Assembly (NCBI GenBank): GCA_034660675.1
Contig: JAYEJT010000063.1
Coordinates: 1 to 15,774, forward strand
Reading direction: 5' to 3'
Source of the DNA: CG03 sp034660675
GTDB lineage: Bacteria > CG03
Length of the DNA: 15,774 bases
Positions 12,770 through 15,774 of the stretch are shown here, piece by piece (the first letter of the stretch is position 1; each line of letters begins with the position of its first letter). A program made the position numbers and the translations under genes. Below the pieces are notes generated by a model. It was given only the letters and a program-made list of their open reading frames with translations, made no database searches and was not told where the DNA came from.

Positions 12770-14043
12770 AGAAGATCGGATTTTATGCGGTGGCGCTGTT
12801 TTTTACGGCGCTGTTGACGGGTTTTAACGCGACCGCGGCCGCATTCGCGGATATACACGGTTTTGTTGAGGCAGGGGCGGGTTACAGGACTTCCGATGAC
12901 CCGCACGAGGCCGGCAGGTCTTTATCGGAGACGCGTTTGCAGGCTGATTTGAACGGCGACATGGGTCCGGGCTCCGTTATCATAAAGGCGGATTTTCTTT
13001 ATGACGATATGGAGGATGACCATTCCGTTGATCTTTCCGGCGGTGAGGGCTGGCTGGATTTGAGGGAGTTCAATTTTTCGTTTTCGCCCCTGGATTTTAT
13101 GGATTTAAAATCAGGGCGTCAGATTCTCACATGGGGAACGGGGGACATGATTTTCATAAACGATATGTTCCCGAAAGACTGGGTGTCTTTTTTTTCGGGG
13201 CGTCAGAGCGAGTATCTGAAAGCTCCATCGGACGCTTTGAAGATGAGCTTTTTTTCACCGCTTATTAACGCTGATGCTGTGTACACGCCGCAGTTTGATT
13301 CTGACAGGTATATAACCGGCGAAAGAATATCCTACTGGAACGGTACCCTCGGCGCCATTGCCGGACGGAACGCTGTGGCGCTAACGGAAAAACCGGATGA
13401 CTGGTTCGGGGATTCTGAAACAGCGCTGAGGCTGTACAGGAATTTCCACGGCGTGGAAACCGCGCTGTACGGCTATGAGGGTTTCTGGAAAAGCCCGGCG
13501 GGCATGTCTGCGGGAGGCAAAGCAGTGTTTCCGTCTTTGCGTGTTCTGGGCGTGAGTGCAAGGTGGAATTTTTTAAACGGAATAGCGAACGCGGAAGCCG
13601 GTAAATACGATTCTATGGACGACAGAGATGGCGATAACCCGATGATCAGAAACGGCGAGGTCAGGTTTCTCGCCGGTTATGAGCATGAACTGATGAAGAA
13701 CCTCATGCTTTCCATGCAGTTTTACACGGAACACATTGAGGATTACGGGAACTATGTTTCTTCTTTGTTTCCGGGTGTGACGGCCAAAGACGAGAACAGG
13801 CGGCTTTTGACGATGCGTCTTACGAAGAGCGCCATGAAGCAGAACCTTGTGATGTCGGCCTTTGTGTTTTATTCGCCGACGGATAAAGACATGTATCTGA
13901 GGCCGAAAGTGAGCTATCAGGCCAGTGACAGCCTGTTTTTTGAGACGGGCGCGAACATTTTCGGCGGAGAAAACGTTCACACATTTTTTGGACAGTTCAC
14001 GGAAAACGATAATATATATTTCAGAGTGAAACGCGGTTTTTAA
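12766..14043 (+). CDS. Outer-membrane beta-barrel protein (porin-like, partner of RND/LolA-like pair)
   Basis: 425 aa with a signal peptide (1-28, ending ATAAAFA) and then alternating short amphipathic strands rich in aromatic residues, ending in Phe ('NIYFRVKRGF'), the classic C-terminal signal for barrel insertion by BAM. A conserved-looking stretch at 117-139 reads 'GRQILTWGTGDM' then 'IFINDMFPKDW', resembling proteins found beside RND/LolA-like genes and the DUF1302 group; I cannot assign a named family with certainty. GGGAGG (12753-12758) lies seven bases before the ATG, which overlaps the preceding stop (ATGA), so expression is tightly linked to the LolA-like gene. Likely role: outer-membrane acceptor or exit for the cargo. 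It has no TolC-like coiled region, so this is not a classical tripartite efflux channel. Confidence 0.78.
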   Translation: MKKIGFYAVALFFTALLTGFNATAAAFADIHGFVEAGAGYRTSDDPHEAGRSLSETRLQADLNGDMGPGSVIIKADFLYDDMEDDHSVDLSGGEGWLDLREFNFSFSPLDFMDLKSGRQILTWGTGDMIFINDMFPKDWVSFFSGRQSEYLKAPSDALKMSFFSPLINADAVYTPQFDSDRYITGERISYWNGTLGAIAGRNAVALTEKPDDWFGDSETALRLYRNFHGVETALYGYEGFWKSPAGMSAGGKAVFPSLRVLGVSARWNFLNGIANAEAGKYDSMDDRDGDNPMIRNGEVRFLAGYEHELMKNLMLSMQFYTEHIEDYGNYVSSLFPGVTAKDENRRLLTMRLTKSAMKQNLVMSAFVFYSPTDKDMYLRPKVSYQASDSLFFETGANIFGGENVHTFFGQFTENDNIYFRVKRGF

Positions 14044-14056
14044 AACAGGGGGGGAT

Positions 14057-14632
14057 ATGTTAGAGGTGAGAAGCAAAGAGGATTTTGAAGGGATTCTTTC
14101 GTCGGGCAAGGGCCTTTTTCTTACGGTCTTTTATACGGAGAGTTCCGCGAAAAGCGTGAAGGCGCTTGATGTGCTGGAAAATTTCGCGAATTCAAATAAG
14201 GGTGTCACGGTTTGTTCTGTTGACGCGGGAAAGGTTGCGGACATACACGGTGTTTACGGCATTAATTCTGTGCCGGCTGTTCTGGTTTTCAAAGACCGCC
14301 GGAAAATTAATGTGATATACGGTCTTCAGACGAAGGAATATTACGATGCTTTGTTTATGGATTACGGCGCTTCAGGTTCGGAAGGAGCTAAAAAAACCAA
14401 CCGGATCGTTGTTTACACTTCTGACGGTTGTCCGTGGTGCAACAGGGCCAAATCGTATTTAAGAGAGCAAAAACAGGTTTTCAGGGAAGTGAATGTTTCC
14501 AGAAAACCAGCGGAGGCGGATAGGCTTGTGAAAAAAACAGGTCAAACCGGTACGCCGCAGATTAATATAAACGGGTCTTTTGTTGTTGGTTTTAACCAGG
14601 CGAGGATTGATTCTTTGCTTGGAATACGTTGA
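14057..14632 (+). CDS. Thioredoxin-like / glutaredoxin fusion protein
   Basis: 191 aa, two domains, no signal peptide, so probably cytoplasmic. Residues 1-105 look like a thioredoxin fold: the stretch 'LTVFYTESSAKSVK' (22-35) aligns with the 'FWAxWCGPCK' region but has Ser30 and Ser33 where the two catalytic Cys should be; the cis-Pro loop is kept ('NSVPAVLVF', Pro73). Residues 115-191 are a glutaredoxin with CPWC at 125-128, 'TGTPQI' with cis-Pro167 and a 'GFNQARID' C-terminal segment. The N-terminal half is therefore expected to be redox-dead and could serve for partner or substrate binding, while the glutaredoxin half is probably active. It follows the outer-membrane gene by 13 bases with a G-rich ribosome site (14048-14054), and so shares the ArsR-controlled operon. 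Its job there is unknown. Confidence 0.88.
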   Translation: MLEVRSKEDFEGILSSGKGLFLTVFYTESSAKSVKALDVLENFANSNKGVTVCSVDAGKVADIHGVYGINSVPAVLVFKDRRKINVIYGLQTKEYYDALFMDYGASGSEGAKKTNRIVVYTSDGCPWCNRAKSYLREQKQVFREVNVSRKPAEADRLVKKTGQTGTPQININGSFVVGFNQARIDSLLGIR

Positions 14633-14646
14633 GTTTAGGAGGAAAA

Positions 14647-14931
14647 ATGGATAAGATTCAGCCGGTTAACGGCTATGTGTTGCTGAAAGTTGAAGAAAAG
14701 AAGGAGCGGAAGACCGCGAGCGGAATAATCGTGCCCGGAACAGTGGATGAAAAAAAGACGGGGGGAACGATCGCGGCCATTGCTTCGGATGCCACAAAGT
14801 CTCTTGCTGTTGGGGACAGGGTTATTTTCAAGGAATTTTCGGGAACGGAAATAAAGCTTGAAGGCAAGGAACATCTTCTGATGGAAGCGGACGATATTCT
14901 TGCCAAGTTTGTGGAGGTGGATAAGATATAG
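14647..14931 (+). CDS. groS: Co-chaperonin GroES (no groEL beside it)
   Basis: 94 aa from ATG 14647, chosen because AGGAGG (14637-14642) lies four bases upstream; TTG 14629 is in frame but overlaps the previous gene. The sequence follows GroES throughout: 'IQPVNGYVLLKVEEKKE' (4-20), the mobile loop that touches GroEL around 'RKTASGIIVPG' (21-31), 'GGTIAAIA', 'VGDRVIFKEFSGTEIKLEGKE' (56-76) and 'LLMEADDILAKF' (77-88). GroES caps the GroEL folding chamber. groS is normally followed directly by groL; here the next gene is a 36-aa peptide, so either groL is elsewhere or this is a second, specialised copy. Being last but one in an export operon points to the latter, but this is inference. Family assignment is firm. 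Confidence 0.93.
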   Translation: MDKIQPVNGYVLLKVEEKKERKTASGIIVPGTVDEKKTGGTIAAIASDATKSLAVGDRVIFKEFSGTEIKLEGKEHLLMEADDILAKFVEVDKI

Positions 14932-14932
14932 G

Positions 14933-14956
14933 CCGCGCGCTTCTTATAATGCGCGG
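14933..14956 (+). other. Small hairpin between groES and the 36-aa gene
   Basis: CCGCGC at 14933-14938 pairs with GCGCGG at 14951-14956 around a 12-base loop that contains TATAAT (14945-14950). It might tune transcript level or stability, or the loop might be a -10 box, though no good -35 sits 16-18 bases upstream. Low certainty. Confidence 0.3.
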
Positions 14957-14975
14957 GAATAAAGGGAGGAAAAAG

Positions 14976-15086
14976 ATGCTGAATCACAGGGAACCCGATT
15001 TGCCGGAGTTCGGAAAAAGAGGAACAGTGCGGGCTTCAATCCGCAAAGGCAATAAGGCAAAAGAAAAAAAAGACAAAAAGAATTAA
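14976..15086 (+). CDS. 36-aa basic peptide after groES
   Basis: ATG 14976 with a strong ribosome site (GGGAGGA 14964-14970) and stop TAA 15084-15086. The product starts MLNHREPDLPEFGKRGTVRA and ends in a run of Lys/Asp/Glu ('KGNKAKEKKDKKN'). No membrane segment or known motif. The good ribosome site, 44-base distance from groES and the strong hairpin directly behind it suggest a real last gene of the operon. Too short to place in a family by eye. Confidence 0.6.
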   Translation: MLNHREPDLPEFGKRGTVRASIRKGNKAKEKKDKKN

Positions 15087-15094
15087 CAGAAACC

Positions 15095-15124
15095 GGGCCG
15101 CCGCGGACAAAACCGCGGCGGCTC
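15095..15124 (+). terminator. Strong GC-rich hairpin ending the arsR-groES operon
   Basis: A stem of about 12 pairs (15095-15106 with 15113-15124, including one G-T pair) around the loop ACAAAA, 9 bases after the stop of the 36-aa gene. The next T-run (15146-15150) is over 20 bases away, so a classical U-tract is missing; it may act as a 3' stabilising stem or a weak or Rho-assisted terminator. Confidence 0.55.
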
Positions 15125-15322
15125 CGGAACACAAGAGAACACTGATTTTTCGCAGGCCTGAAGTGTTTGACTTCAGCAACTTTGGGATAGATTTAATGTC
15201 TCATATTTTTATGCGCGGAGTGTCCCATTGTTTTTGAAGACATACACTTAATTTTCCCTGTTTTTTGTCCTAATGATGGGGGGAAGCTTAAGTCTCTAAT
15301 TGCCATTCCCATATTGCTCATA

Positions 15323-15349
15323 TTGACTATTACCTGAAGTAAATATAAT
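15323..15349 (+). promoter_or_regulatory. Probable promoter for the low-GC gene
   Basis: TTGACT (15323-15328) and a perfect TATAAT (15344-15349) are separated by 15 bases, shorter than the best 17; shifting the -10 to TAATAA (15347-15352) gives 18. The expected start is about 40 bases before ATG 15393. Confidence 0.5.
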
Positions 15350-15392
15350 AATTGTTAGAGCAAGGCGAGGTTGCGAACAGGAGGAAAGAGAA

Positions 15393-15761
15393 ATGGGATA
15401 TAATAATAAGAAAGAAATTGAAGAAGATTTTTTAAAGATTGAAGAAAAAATTAAGTTAGATCAGACTTATGACTTGCTAGAAGAGCTTAAAAGAAGATAC
15501 ATAAGACAAAAAACCGTAAATGTAGTGGGGACATTAAAATTCATAAAACAGGATATATACGGCATAGATTGTAAAACAACAATGGACGAGATAAAGAGAT
15601 TAATGGAAAAACTACCGGTGATTGAACCGATTGAAATAGAGTCCTTAGAGGCATTATTTAAACTATCTGTTTTAGTAAGAGAATTTAAAAAAGATGAAAC
15701 CCCATCGAGAGATCAGGTAGTGAATAAGGTTAAAGCGATTTTACAACAAGTCGATATTTAA
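15393..15761 (+). CDS. Hypothetical 122-aa charged helical protein, low GC
   Basis: Not recognised. The 122-aa product is rich in Lys, Glu and Ile with no signal peptide or membrane segment; predicted by eye to be mostly helical ('EEDFLKIEEKIKLDQ', 'TTMDEIKRLMEKL', 'SRDQVVNKVKAILQQ'), with one Cys in 'YGIDCKTTMD'. An ideal ribosome site, AGGAGG (15379-15384), lies eight bases before the ATG. GC content is about 30 percent by hand count, far below the roughly 50 percent of the genes before it, and codon choice is AT-ending. That suggests acquisition from elsewhere. Its stop overlaps the ATG of a further gene, so it is the first of at least two co-translated genes. Small paired cargo genes of this kind are common in defence or toxin-antitoxin modules, but nothing here shows that function. 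Confidence 0.75.
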   Translation: MGYNNKKEIEEDFLKIEEKIKLDQTYDLLEELKRRYIRQKTVNVVGTLKFIKQDIYGIDCKTTMDEIKRLMEKLPVIEPIEIESLEALFKLSVLVREFKKDETPSRDQVVNKVKAILQQVDI

Positions 15762-15774
15762 TGACAAATAAAAA
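15761..15774 (+). CDS. Start of a further gene, cut by the window edge
   Basis: ATG at 15761-15763 overlaps the preceding stop (TAATG), and the frame stays open (MTNK) to the last base. The overlap is the usual arrangement for translational coupling. Too little is present to say what it encodes. Confidence 0.4.

Larger units (their letters stand above)
15087..15392. other. 306-bp non-coding stretch, change of base composition
   Basis: No ORF of note on either strand. It holds the GC hairpin at 15095-15124, a perfect 7-bp stem-loop CTGAAGT/ACTTCAG at 15158-15176, and a promoter-like pair at 15323-15349. From about 15140 onward the sequence becomes markedly AT-rich, matching the gene that follows and not the operon before it. 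No tRNA, att-like repeat or transposase remnant was recognised. Confidence 0.6.

Noticed and set aside
14629..14646. GroES start at TTG 14629
   Set aside because: It overlaps the redox gene and has no ribosome site; ATG 14647 follows AGGAGG directly and matches the normal GroES N terminus.
15158..15176. Stem-loop CTGAAGT/ACTTCAG as a terminator or attachment site
   Set aside because: Seven pairs with no T-run and no matching second copy in the window; too weak to call.

Overview
The window looks like chromosomal DNA from a diderm (Gram-negative) bacterium. It encodes lipoprotein-release machinery (LolC/E-type permease and LolD), a LolA-like periplasmic protein, a predicted outer-membrane barrel ending in Phe, and an RND/MMPL exporter. 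Most genes are moderately GC-rich, lie on the + strand, are tightly packed with stop/start overlaps, and have AGGAGG-type ribosome sites. The mix (HEAT-repeat protein, full-length NfeD without a stomatin beside it, lysS-lolC-lolD block, orphan groES) would suit a deep-branching or candidate-phylum diderm such as Elusimicrobiota/Omnitrophota or a deltaproteobacterium-like lineage. This is only an impression; nothing here fixes the taxonomy.

Layout. (1) 1-1178: 3' part of a HEAT-repeat gene whose last codons and stop lie in one arm of a 25-bp perfect inverted repeat. (2) 1152-1315: that MITE-like palindromic element. (3) 1346-6016: an operon-like run of nfeD, a possible 33-aa ORF, lysS, a lolC/E-type permease and lolD. 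(4) 6192-7967: a long coiled-coil protein with at least six 33-residue repeats. (5) 8042-8563: a stand-alone DEDDh exonuclease. (6) 8661-15086: terminator-like hairpin, strong promoter with overlapping operator, then arsR-type regulator, RND exporter, LolA-like protein, outer-membrane barrel, thioredoxin/glutaredoxin fusion, groES and a 36-aa basic peptide, closing with a strong GC hairpin. (7) 15087-15774: a 306-bp non-coding stretch, then a low-GC gene (about 30 percent by hand count) of unknown function whose stop overlaps the start of another gene running off the window.

The most interesting unit is (6). A cysteine-containing ArsR repressor appears to control an envelope-spanning export set: inner-membrane RND pump, soluble periplasmic lipid/lipoprotein-carrier-like protein and outer-membrane barrel. 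Two quality-control type proteins follow: a redox fusion whose thioredoxin half has Ser in place of both catalytic Cys, and a GroES without GroEL. A reasonable inference is a regulated route moving a hydrophobic substrate (lipid, lipoprotein or toxic amphiphile) to the outer membrane; the substrate cannot be read from sequence. All domain calls come from reading motifs by eye; no database search was done.
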